Assembly: GCF_008831285.2 (NCBI RefSeq)
Contig: NW_022204511.1
Location: 1-26,274 of the forward strand
Direction of reading: 5' to 3'
DNA length: 26,274 nt
Source of the DNA: Nymphaea colorata
Lineage: Eukaryota > Streptophyta > Magnoliopsida > Nymphaeales > Nymphaeaceae
Shown here: positions 10,329 through 20,314 of the stretch, piece by piece
Numbering within the stretch: the stretch's first letter is position 1
Layout of the letters: every line of letters starts with the position of its first letter
Program-made: the position numbers and the translations under genes
The notes under the pieces: generated by a model
The model's database searches: none
Told to the model about the DNA's origin: nothing
Seen by the model: the letters and a program-made list of their open reading frames with translations, nothing else

Positions 10329-10477
10329 TTAGCTGTTTAGAAATATTGTTAAAAGCCTAAATCAAATTATGGCCTTGCTAGTATCTTATGAAAATTAAGG
10401 CTTAAGCCACATCTTATATAGCAACATCCAAGCAAGATTTTATCTGAAACTTCATAATATTTTGATTGGGTATATGA

Positions 10478-11314
10478 TCATTGCCTTTTCGGAAAGATGA
10501 TGTCGCAGCATATTTGGCAGCATATTCCAAGGCATCCGCGAACACAATCTTGGCAGCACTTGTTACACTCCGGCGAATTGCAGCACTATGCGCAGCAGTC
10601 ACTACAACATTTCCCACAGCACTAGTTGCAACATTGTTCACAGTTACAGCAGCTGCAGCTACAGTCACATTCAAACTCTTCCCAATTTCCACCGTTTCGT
10701 AAGCATCTACAGGAATAGGGGCAAAAAACGCAGTCGCAACACTCACAGGCATTGTTCTTGAAATCGGTACAGCAGCAGGTCGGACACCATGGCATGTCCA
10801 GGCAGCAGCGAGTTATGCATTGGCAGCAATTAATCGAAAAAGGACAGCAGTGCAACTTGTCTGATATGCAGCAGTAGGTGCAGTCCATTTGTTTGCTGTA
10901 GCAGCATAGGTTGAGAGCCTGACAGCAATCACAGCAACCGCTGATGCAAAAGATGTTGGAGCACTCGGCCTTATTGATTGAAATGCAGAGGCAGCAACCG
11001 AATATTCTCGACCGATCATAATAAAGGACATCTCTTCGAGGCTTTAATTTCTCTGCTTAATCATCGGTATGATCTTTCAGCTTATGCTCAGGAGAAGCAT
11101 CCGGCTTACTTTCCGAAATATTTTCGGATTTTTTCTAAGCTTCCTTTTCGGGTTTTTTCCCTTTTTTCTTTTTCTTTTTTTTCTTGGGATATTAGAGTAC
11201 ATCTTAGGCCTTTTGGTTAAGTTTGCCAATGTTGATATCATATATTTAATGGGTTCCTACTAAAGCTGGCTTATTTTAATCTGTTAGCAACGATGTGGTA
11301 TCGACGGGATCCAT
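10478..11314 (-). CDS. Extremely cysteine-rich protein
   Basis: A single uninterrupted frame of 278 aa runs from ATG 11314 to TGA 10478-10480. Residues 1 to about 105 are hydrophilic, with a poly-Lys run (YPKKKKKKKKGKKPEKE) and many Asp/Glu/Lys. The remaining 170 or so residues contain about 57 cysteines, mostly as CC pairs spaced two to six residues apart (NQCCGKCCSDCCAQCCN). There is no signal peptide and no hydrophobic helix long enough to call. The density and CC pairing suggest metal (Zn/Cu/Cd) binding, palmitoylation, or a disulfide-bonded structural protein; the sequence does not decide. It does not match the CxC pattern of classic metallothioneins. It is convergent with the gene ending at 10328. 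Confidence 0.8.
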
Positions 11315-11720
11315 CGCCTTAAGCTCAATCAGAATATAAATATTACTTGGAAGATAAAAAGTATTAGATTTATTATCAAAAAAGAAAGAAAAATCATTTT
11401 CGACATTTTAAAGCAAATAAGTCATTTTTTGATATTTTTAGATATTGAACCTCGTAAAATTTACATACTCTTTTTAATAAGTAAATGATCATTCGATTTT
11501 TGACCATTTCGCTTTATGAATTAGCAAAACTTCAAAAAAACAAAGAATATTAATAAAATGATCTTTTATACAACCTAATGTTTACTCTTTACTATTTCTG
11601 AAAGATTAAATGTAGAATTTACAGTTGTTGCCTAAAAGTATTCCTAACTTAGCTTTTCAAACTGAAAGACCAAAAATAATATAAGTTTGTATAGCTTAGT
11701 TGGATGAAAAAAGATACAAA
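11315..11720. other. Intergenic spacer
   Basis: AT-rich 406-bp region upstream of the Cys-rich gene and downstream of the 11721 stop. Nothing else was recognised. Confidence 0.5.
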
Positions 11721-12634
11721 TCATTTACTGTCATTTATTTCTTACTCCAGCTTTTCTGAGTTTTGCTCAATGGCTTTAATGCTAAAGATATCGCAGTAAA
11801 ACTCGTTGATATTGAAGCTGTGCAGTTCAGCAAGGAAACAGTATGTAGTCACTTCTATCAGTCTAGTTGTCGCCATAAGACCCGATTCAAGGTAATAGCT
11901 TTTGACAAAGAACTGGTCAAGACTTTCAGCGAGTTTCTACAGCTTTTTTGAGATTGCTTGATTATCATGAAGCGTTTAGAATGAATGCGAACTTACTAGG
12001 ACTTTGTCATTGCTATTTACTAACGATTGCATCATAAATAGGCAAAAACTAATCTAATACAGCAGGGATTTTGATTTAGAGCATCACTTTTATGAACTTT
12101 TTAGGTTTTAGGCCCCTTGATGGCCAGACTCTTTTTCGAATAGCTTCTTTAAATTCTGGCAGTTTTCAATCTATTGCAAAATGCTTGCTTCTCGATGCTG
12201 CAGGGGCTGAAAATAGTAGCTGGTGTTCTTTTAAGTTTGATTCTGAGTAGATATCTTCTTGTGCATATATTCTGCTTAAAAGGCTATTAATGTAGTCTTA
12301 TGATCGCTCCAGAAGTAATCATAAGAGATCGTTTCAAGTTTGGTTGAGCTTCGCGTGAGATTATGCAGGGAATCAAAGATGCGTTCAAGGTTAAAATGCT
12401 TAGTAGCAAACAGCTATATGTTTGGCAAGAGTTTTAATAACAGAAATAGGTATTTACCTCGGGCATGCTAATTTTTGAAGATCTATCGAATAAATTTGGG
12501 TGAGCAAACCTTTTCCTTAAGAATCCTTCTAAATTAAGCATCTCGCTTTTTCGAGCTTGCTCTATGAATTATTGGCTGCTATCCTAAGGTCTTCTATTAC
12601 TTTCAAAGTATCTTTACTCAAGCTATGGAAACAT
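11721..12634 (-). CDS. Array member 1: C-terminal region of EB1-like family
   Basis: On the minus strand, reading down from about 12634, this is a shorter relative of the three neighbouring array genes. After a 44-nt intron (12414-12457) it reads LFATKHFNLERIFDSLHNL, then the family block ISYDYFWSDHKTTLIAFQ. Next come KKLFEKES, FIKVMLQIKIPAVLDQFLPI and YDAIVS, then IEVTTYCFLAELHSFNINEF and a Lys/Glu tail to TGA 11721-11723. A missing A in the T5/A5 run 12098-12102 and another break near 12030 disturb the frame. No EB1-like N-terminal domain is visible. The start is uncertain: ATG 12634 and ATG 12541 are both in the open frame, and no TGA separates this frame from the preceding gene. Confidence 0.6.
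12414..12457 (-). other. Inferred 44-nt intron (GTAAAT...ATAG)
   Basis: Removing these bases joins SKISMPE to LFATKHFNLERIF in one frame. The donor GTAAAT and acceptor CATATAG fit ciliate introns, and the interior is AT-rich. Confidence 0.6.
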
Positions 12635-12665
12635 ACTTGAAAGATGCCACTACAGAGCAAAAATT

Positions 12666-13552
12666 GGGCTCGCATTCATTTCAGTTTCATCATCTATTGA
12701 GATTTCCTGGAAAATACCAGGAATAGTTGCTTGAGTATCTTCGTTACGTTTACCTTTAAAGATGTGTGAGCTATAGACTTTTACACTAAGATACTAGTTT
12801 ACGACTTACTAAGAAGTTGATATGCTGATACCCTCAAGGTTTCCTTCTTTTTGACGGTAAGCAAGGAAGGAGCGTCCATGCATCCTGATATCTCTGACAG
12901 TTCAAACGCCTATGAGTAGTAATGTTATTGCAAAGGTGTATCTTTTCTGCCAAAAACAATAGGCCGTCACTTTCAACAATCTCATCGTCTCCATCAAACC
13001 GTCTCCGAGTCCATAGGTTGTCATGAAATACTCATTTAGGGATACTCCGCAATGCATTAGCTGCCCTAGGATGCTGTCAACAACCTTAAACAGGCTCTTC
13101 ATGTCCGTGAAGCTGCGAAACATCATGTCCTTGATATTCTTCAGGATTATGTCGTAAATTTCCAAAAATATTTCGACGATAGACTATGCTTGAGCTCAAT
13201 CATAATGGTTGCGAATTCTCTAAACCGCTAGAGACCTTTGTCTTTGAATACCTTCGCATCGAAGAGTTATTTCAGATGAATGTATTTACTGGAGTCTTTC
13301 ATGATTAGATCGTAAGCCCTTTATTCTAAGCCTTAACAGTTCCAAGTAAAAATCCTTCCTAAAATGATGCTGGGTTCAGTAGCTCAGCGAGCTCTAAGCC
13401 TTCTGTTTGTTTCTGAAAATAATTGCACTTAAAACGCAATTAAAGTCCTTCTATGAATGGACCAGAAATAGAAATACTATTTCTACCTCTAAATCTTTAT
13501 GTTCCCCTTGTTTAGCTTCGAGAAGATATTGATCTCTCTTTTTTATTTTATC
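12666..13552. repeat. Segmental duplication, copy 1 of A
   Basis: Nearly identical, same orientation, to 24886-25622. The match starts abruptly (TTCATTTCAGTTTCATCATC in both) and runs to TTTTATCGC at 13552. This copy retains about 150 bp (around 13300-13450) that the other lacks. Confidence 0.9.
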
Positions 13553-14754
13553 GCGAATGATTCGATAGAGTAAATTCCGTAATTTTTCCTTTCCTTTTGG
13601 GAATATGGGCTAATCTCTTTAAGTATTTTAAGACGATTATCTTGTCCTTGATCCGCATCGAATCGGTAAGGATTTGTTTAATGAAATCCGCCGATTGATA
13701 ATAGCTCTCACATAAGCTGCGTATTCTGCTTCTGGCTTAGTTGATTTATTTCGACCCGTTCTTTCTCTTTTAGGCCTTTTGGAAAAGATAAGCAAATCCT
13801 TCTGGAGTATGCTTTATTGACGAATAATTATTGATGATCGCAGCAAAGGCACTTCCATTTACCATGCAAGCAGGGTTTTTCCTTAGAAAGTCCTATGTAA
13901 TCTTTCCGATGGAATCATAGATGTCTTCACTCCAAATAGCTAATTAGTTGTTTCTTTCTTGTTAGCTTCCACTTTTGCAGAATTTAAATACTATAGCTCT
14001 GAGATGCGGTCAAATAATTATGTTCTTTCCTCGTGATAAGCTTCTTATTTAACACACAAAGGCTATATCTTAACTTAAATATTCTTCTATACGAAGCATG
14101 TTGATGCTCCAACTCCTACTTTTTTACGATGTCCTGGTTAATGATCTGTCATATGCCTTTAGTTACTACAGGCTAGTAGCTTAGATAGGACAAGCATGCT
14201 CAATTTTGACTATTTTGCTGATTTAAGACTTCTTATCCTTTTCGTAAAGGCGGTTCAGTTCCTCGTAATCAACTTACATCCGTCCTGATAACTATTTCTT
14301 CACTAACTTCGGTCGAACCAACTATTATGGTGGAATTATTTGTAGATCGTGTTGGTTTATAGCCATGTCTTCATCTTCCGAAATCTATCTCTTCACGATT
14401 CCAGAATTAGAAAAGGTTTCATAAAGTATCTCAAAAGACACAAGTTTTATTCGTATGAACCTTCAGCCATCTTCGAGACCCATTATTATTGGGAGTATAC
14501 GCTGGTATTGATGCAAATTCCTGCTTCTTGAAGGCTTGACACAAGGTCTTGAAGTTTTGCTTTACTTCAGAGCCATTAGTGGGCTCAAAGACGATGCCAC
14601 TATGGTCGATATATGCTCAAACTTAGAAAGCAGGGCAAGAAATGCACTCCTGAGCTGAGGGATTCGATGCCTTCTACTGGCTATAAGAGAGGACTGACGT
14701 GGATGTTGAGCCATTTCAGAAGTTATTGGTCCCTGGATTATTCTCGTGATGCAT
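12666..14754 (-). pseudogene. Array member 2: EB1-like CH-domain protein, frame-broken
   Basis: A minus-strand relative of the gene at 14970-17211. Its N-terminus at about 14725 reads LLKWLNIHVSPLLQPVEGIE, then SSGVHFL and IVFEPTNGSEVKQNFKTLCQ, which fits an EB1-like CH fold. A charged middle follows. The family C-terminal block comes last: FYFWSIHRRTLIAF, KDSSKYIHLKQLF, IELKH, EIYDIILKNIKDMM, LNEYFMTTYGLGDGLMETMR and LLKVTAYCF. At least six frame breaks occur. Over 12666-13300 it is nearly identical to 24886-25510, which stays in frame there, and it is seven single bases shorter. It is therefore either a decaying gene or a region of poor consensus. It is head-to-head with the gene starting at 14970. 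Confidence 0.6.
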
Positions 14755-14969
14755 TGGCGATTCGAAGATAATTATAAAATACGCTTGCTAATTTGAATTA
14801 TAAAATATGCTTGCTAATCGATTATCCTAAGCATTCCCAAATAATTTGGGCTGGGAGACTTCCAAGTTTGATGATTATGAGCGAATTTCAACGAATAAGG
14901 GCTCTAAACATTCCAACCTAACAGGACTATGGTCTTCATTAGCGATTTCGTTATAATATATTTGCAATT
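14755..14969. promoter_or_regulatory. Divergent intergenic region with short direct repeat
   Basis: Separates the two head-to-head halves of the array and should carry both promoters. It holds a two-copy imperfect direct repeat, AATTATAAAATA-C/T-GCTTGCTAAT (about 14770-14817). Confidence 0.5.
14770..14817. repeat. Two-copy 24-bp direct repeat
   Basis: AATTATAAAATACGCTTGCT and AATTATAAAATATGCTTGCT follow each other, both continuing AAT, with one difference within the first 20 bases. It lies between two divergent starts. Confidence 0.6.
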
Positions 14970-17211
14970 ATGGAACAAACTCCCGCCATCAATAAAGATC
15001 TCCCAGAAACGCTTTTATGGCTCAATGCTCACGTGGATCAGCACATCAGCCCAATCCAAAACTTCGACGAGCTTGGCAATCGAGTAGCCTTCCTCCTTCT
15101 GCTTTCCCGCCTTTCTCCAGGCACCATCAACGAAACTGACATAATTATTAAGCCTGCGACAGCATCCGAGGTTGAAAAGAATCACACCTTACTGATAAAT
15201 GCTATAGAGAAGATAGGCCTCACCCAAGCCGTCGAAGTACTTTTGAGTTTATCACAGATCTGCAAATTGGCTGAATGGAAGCAACAGTAATGCCAACTCC
15301 TTCTGGACATTTTCTACAATAATTTTGGCAAGTGTAGCTCCCCTCCAAAGGCAAAGGTCAAATCTCCTCAAAAAAGGCTGAAATCTCGGCTTCAGATCAT
15401 CGTTCAGCCTTAAATGATGTTCTCATTTGCATTAAGCAAGGAAGCCAAAGTAGAGGTGACTGATGATGAGCTTAATGAACTCCACTTCTTGCGGACTAAG
15501 CTGAAGGACATCGGTGGCATTATCAACGGAACCCTTTCTAGCCAAAACAAAGTTAAGTCGATTTCTCCGATAGTCAACTAACTCAACTAACACACGAAAC
15601 CGAACACTGGGTAACCCTCCAAGAAGAAATACACCCCCAAACAGCTCACAGGGTTTACCAAGATTGAAATTTAATACTTGACTGATGCAACCGCTGGGCA
15701 ATAGTTCAAGAGATTCCCTCAGGATAAAAACTAGATCCAGATCGGAAGACAGCTCTTTGCAAAAATAAATAGCTTGAAGAATGCAAAGATCAGCGGCTCA
15801 GAGCAAAATGCCCTTTCAATAATATAGGTTTCTTCACTTAGTAAATCCTCAAGAGCATATCAAGCCAAATTAACTTACAAGATAAGAGCTCACGATTATC
15901 GGCAACTACTCTACTGTCCATACCATCTTCGAATCTTTCGGCTACCTATTCTTTGGGGCCAAACTTCCGAAAGCTATCCAGCGAAGGCATAACTTTGAGG
16001 AGAACTAGCCAACTTTCAAATATGCTCGCAAAGACATCCGAAGCTATTGCTAAAGATACTATCGCTCGACCATTCTCATCAAAAGGATCTTGTTCTCTAC
16101 TAGCATCTTGATGAGGACTCGGCTTACTTTTTGCAGAATGCTCTCTAATATTGAGCTTCTTCCTTCCAGAAGACTCAAAAGGATCGAATTTTTGTCATTC
16201 CAGTATCGCTGTTTCGAAAATTAAGGAGGCCTTTAGGAATCATACTAGGGGTATGAATATTCATAATGCGATGACAACCTGAGCCAAACATCATCTTCTT
16301 TCAACAGTTCCTAGTACTATAATCCAAACAAACACGAGTAGTCCAAATTCGAAAGATAAAACAGCCTTCTCAACTTTTCTATTGAGGAATGTGAAGAATA
16401 GTCTTCCGAAAATGCTGCAGTGGTCCAATTACTCAATAGAAACCTCAATAAGCCAAGTGTTAGTAAGTCATGGAGAAGAAAGAAAACAATCAAGCCGATG
16501 ATATTATCTCAACCGAAAGAAAGCCAGTCCCTCTTTTTGGAGCGAACACAGGAGAGTTTTGATCGCCTTCGAAGTTAAGCATGTCTACAACAAAAAGCCT
16601 GATTTCTAAGACAAAGAATCTTTCAACGCCTTCATTAATAGCAAGGTTCATGAAAGAGCTGAATTCGATGGTGGATTCCTCTTTCCGGGAAAAAAGAGCA
16701 GGACAGACGTTGACTTCGTCAAATCATTGCAGAATCTGACAAATACCCTCATTTGAAAGCACTCTTTGATGAAACCCTCGAAGCTAACATCTTGAGACTG
16801 AAGGAATTCGTCAAGATCATGCTAGACCTGAAACACCATAGCATCATCAAAGAGTTCCTTGGCATCTATGACACTATTGTCGGATAGGTAAGGAAGGTAG
16901 AGTTCGTGAGTGTCCGGAAACCGACTGATCGCTTCAATGCAGTTGTCTCAATTTGCGAAAAGTTGAACAGATACGTTTCACGGATAAACGACTACTTCAT
17001 CAACACATACGACATGAAGGATGACTCAGCGGAGATCGAAAAACTGTTCAAGGTCACCACCTACTGCTTCCTTGCAGAGCTCCACAGCTTCAACGAGAAC
17101 GAGTTCTACTGTGATGCATTTGAGTTTCCAAAAATCGACAAAAAGCTATCGACTAACAAAAGTATATACGAAAAGTCAACAGGAACGAAAGTATCTTCTG
17201 ATAGCACATGA
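14970..17211 (+). CDS. Array member 3: EB1-like CH-domain protein
   Basis: Starts MEQTPAINKDLPETLLWLNA at ATG 14970. Residues 1-130 follow an EB1-like calponin-homology pattern: LPETLLWLNAHV, LGNRVAFLLLLSRL, SEVEKNHTLLINAIEKIG, QCQLLLDIFYNNFG. A Lys-rich linker and VTDDELNELHFLRTKL come next, then a long Ser/Asn/Gln-rich middle. The C-terminal family block is FWSEHRRVLIAFEVKHVYN, SDKYPHLKALFDE, FVKIMLDLKHHSIIKEFL, GIYDTIVG, INDYFINTYD and KLFKVTTYCFLAELHSFNEN, ending at TGA 17209-17211. Frame breaks occur near 15811-15813 (CCC), 16500-16550 and 16715. EB1 N-termini bind microtubule plus ends; a microtubule role is inference. The C-terminal block is not the EB1 homology coiled coil that I know. 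Confidence 0.7.
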
Positions 17212-17520
17212 TCATTTATCATCCATTGAAATACTTCATCAGACTTTATCTGGCCAAATCAGTTAATAATCATATGCTGCGCAGTTTAACTTGCATTTGA
17301 CCATGGGGATTTCCTCCGCTACAATATGCTCCTAAGTCTTAAGTTTGGAAAATCCATACACCAAGTTGAACAGACTCGACAAGTTTCAAAAAAGCATTTC
17401 TTTTCCATTTTGGAAGTCTTTGAGTATAAAGCAGATTATTTGAAATGACCTATTCTTGTTTATTATGATCATCAATATGGTTTGCCAATTTATAATACAT
17501 ACTTATTCAGAATTGCCAGA
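17212..17520. other. Intergenic spacer between tandem array genes
   Basis: About 309 bp separating two co-oriented family members. No RNA gene or further repeat was recognised. Confidence 0.5.
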
Positions 17521-19480
17521 ATGAACCACGCCCACCCTCATGCTGAAGCATCTTCTATCGAAATCTTGGCCTGGATCAACAGCTTCTTGCCACCCTATAC
17601 GAGATGGGTGACTAAGATAACCAATCTCGGCAACGGCGTCGCATACCTCATCATTCTTTCTCAGAAACACCCGGACCTCGTAGTGCTCGACAAAGTCATC
17701 ATCAACCCAACTGCCAAATACGAGATCTCCCATAATCTCAAATATCTTGCCGCGGGCCTCGAATCGCTCAAAGTCTCCTTCGACTTTTAAGTAAATGATT
17801 CGATATTGCAGATCTAATCTCTGGAAGGAAAATATAATGAAAACATGAAACTCGCGACTTATCTTCTCAAGACATATGGAAGAGAGACTAATAAATCGAA
17901 AAGAAAGCAAACAAATACGAAAGTGCAAAAGAAAGGATAATTCCTTCTCCAAAGCTTAATCAACCAATTTTGAAGAAAGAACCTAGAGGCTAAGTGACGG
18001 ATGATGATCTCATAGCCTACAAAATAAACCTTTTTCGAGACGTGCCTTGATCATTAGTAACGAACCTACAACCAAGAAAAATTGAGATAAAGGAAATAGC
18101 CATACAATTCGATAAAGAAAGTGTCTAAGCGCATGTTCTAATGCCATACTCAACAATAGCCAATATTCAAAGGCTAAAGGATGAGAAATTATTATCGAAA
18201 TACTAAAAGTAATCAATCCGTCGTAGTCTTCGAATGGTTTTACAAGTTTTTTGGAAAAAGTGTCATCGAAGATAAAGCTAAGCACATAAGAGCAAAAGAT
18301 CATTGAGAATTTAACTCCTCGGTTTATTATCTTCATGGTTTGCTATTTACTTTCTGATGAGTACCCATAAAGCAAAAAGCAAATAATTATTGCATTCGCA
18401 GACGAATAAGGAAAAAAAGCTTAGCTTTATAAGCAAGCAAGGACAAAAATTCGAAGATATTGTAGCCAATTGTTTGAATCAAGCGCTTTCGTTCATGTCT
18501 CTCCGCATAGGCATCAGCTATGAAACAAACTCCTACTCATAAAATATCTAACAAACATACACATTTGATGAATAGGTAAGTAAAGCGTGGCATACTATTT
18601 ACCTTCAAGACTTTGACTATCAAACGGCCTATAAATAAGCAACAGCGAAACTAAAATAACTAAAGCATTCAGTTAGGAGATCCCAAACAGAGCATAAAAG
18701 AGCAGCAATTAGAAGCAAAAGACATAAAAACTAAAGTCAACAGATAAGGGCAGATAAAGACGAAAAAAACAATTCAATGCAAGAAAGCCTTAGGAAAACA
18801 TTCAGCTATAGATAGAGCTAAGATCACCCACTTCCTCGCCATTTTGGACAGAACATTGCATCGTTTTGGTTGCCTTCGAGTTTAGGTATGTCTGGAATAG
18901 ATTGCCTATCAGCTAGCTTTTATGATTGCAGAGGTCTTTTAAAGGAGGATTGCTGTTTCCTTTCCATTAAGGCTCATAACCCAAGTAGAAAATCGACATG
19001 GAAAAGTTTATCATATAACAAAGCACATATACTAACTTGAAAAGACTTTTTCTTCGAGGAAAAAACTAGCCCTTAGGAGGGTAAAACTACGAAGTCTCAA
19101 AAACTTGTGATAATAATGCTAGATCTCAAACACCATTCTCTCTGTAGTGCCTTTTTGCAGATTTACGACATTATTATAGGAGGCATCACAAAATAAGGGT
19201 TTAAGAGCTGCGAAGACCTCATGAAAGGTTTGGCCTGATCAGCAAAATTACATAAAGACTATAACCTTACGCAGAGTAAATGAATGACTTTTTCAAGGAG
19301 AAACATGGAGGTAGGGAGGAAAATGGCATAACAAAAGACCTATTCAAAGTAACAGTATATTGCTTCCTAGCTGAGCTATACTGTTTTAGTGAAAATGAAT
19401 ATTATCCTTAGGCATTTAGCTTAGATGTGATCAACGAAAAGGAAATGGAGTAGTAAACCGAATTCCAAAACTCAAAATGA
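17521..19480 (+). CDS. Array member 4: EB1-like CH-domain protein
   Basis: Starts MNHAHPHAEASSIEILAWIN. It has the clearest EB1-type CH domain in the window: EILAWINSFL; NLGNGVAYLIILSQKHPD; VIINPTAKYEISHNLKYLAA; and SLEGKYNENMKLATYLLKTY. These parallel EB1's LLDWIN, LCSGAAYCQF, EYIHNFKVLQ and LVKGKFQDNFEFIQWF. A basic linker (SKRKQTNTKVQKK) and VTDDDLIAYKINLF follow, then a long Lys/Gln-rich region. The family C-terminal block is PFWTEHCIVLVAFEFRYVWN, IMLDLKHHSLCSAFLQIYDI, MNDFFKEKHGG and DLFKVTVYCFLAELYCFSEN, ending at TGA 19478-19480. Several single-base frame breaks exist (about 17935, 18048, 18890-19130), so the middle is approximate. In-frame TAA/TAG are numerous and are read as Gln. Confidence 0.7.
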
Positions 19481-19619
19481 TTATCTACAGCTTATTATTA
19501 TTTTAAACATTTTCAAGACACATGCAAATTCAGCTTGAACTTAATTTGTCTTGAGCTTTTTCTGCCAATTTATAGATGTGACTTAACATATTCCATAGTC
19601 TTATTAAAGGATAATCAAT

Positions 19620-20125
19620 TCAAATAAGTCCAAATTCGGCTACCAGACTATTATAAAAGATAAATGAACAATAGCGACTCCGAGGCTCTTCTGTAGTCGT
19701 CAGCCGAGGTCGCTTCGAAGCCAAAGTAGAGTCGGTTCTTCGTGCGTCTCCGCAGAATAGTAATCCTGATCACTGGGCTGATTTCGGTCGCCTCTGCGAT
19801 CTTCATCTCCGTCAGCACCTTCCTCTTCGCCTTCGACGCCTTCCAGGCCGGGAGGAGCAACGACGTCAAAGTGGAAGTGTTCGAGAGGCTGTTTGTGCTG
19901 CTCTGCAAGTTCGCCATGCTGCTGATGTTCTCTCCGCGCTGATCATGGGCAGCCTGATCCCCCTTGCCCTCATGTACATCATACTCGCTCCGGAGAAAGC
20001 CAAAAACTAATGAACGCACAGAAGAATGATGCTTCATCAATTACCGTTGATAGTTGTTCGAACCTATTCTATTCAATTTTGGGTAAAAATCTGGTACATT
20101 TAGAGAAGCACAATAAATTTTATAT
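19620..20125. repeat. Segmental duplication, copy 1 of B
   Basis: Nearly identical, same orientation, to about 25630-26150. It covers the small membrane-protein gene plus about 50 bp upstream and 110 bp downstream. Confidence 0.9.
19664..20013 (+). pseudogene. Small multi-helix membrane protein, truncated copy
   Basis: ATG 19664 starts MNNSDSEALLQSSAEVASK. The frame has two helices (IVILITGLISVASAIFISVS; LFVLLCKFAMLLMF) and ends early at TGA 19940-19942. The near-identical copy at 25675-26025 has one extra C (CTCCTCC against CTCTCC here, about 19930). That copy continues with another helix (ALIMGSLIPLALMYIIL) to a TGA matching 20011-20013 here. Third codon positions are C/G-rich, unlike the surrounding DNA. 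This is either a true truncation or a one-base consensus error. The product family is unknown. Confidence 0.65.
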
Positions 20126-20314
20126 ATAATGTAAACATTGGGCAGCAACAGTTTTTCTCCTGTTTTGGTCATAATTTATATGCTTTTAAAGGCTATAAAG
20201 TACTGTCTATAGGCTAATACACGATAATTTCTCTTTTTTTGTGAATCTGTGGATATTTAGCCGATAAGAATCATTTTCGTGAGGAAGATCGATAGGCTAG
20301 GCTAAGTCATTGCT

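Noticed and set aside
14761-14820. Short direct repeat as a possible CRISPR-like or transposon end
   Set aside because: There are only two adjacent copies, no spacers, no inverted repeat, and the source is a eukaryotic chromosome.
19651-20040. Minus-strand frame across the small membrane-protein gene
   Set aside because: The same antisense frame is open in both copies only because the sense codons avoid TCA. The sense strand has the ATG, helices and TGA.
20050-20070. GTTCGAACC resembling a tRNA T-loop
   Set aside because: No acceptor stem or anticodon arm is present around it; it is simply downstream sequence of the duplicated membrane gene.
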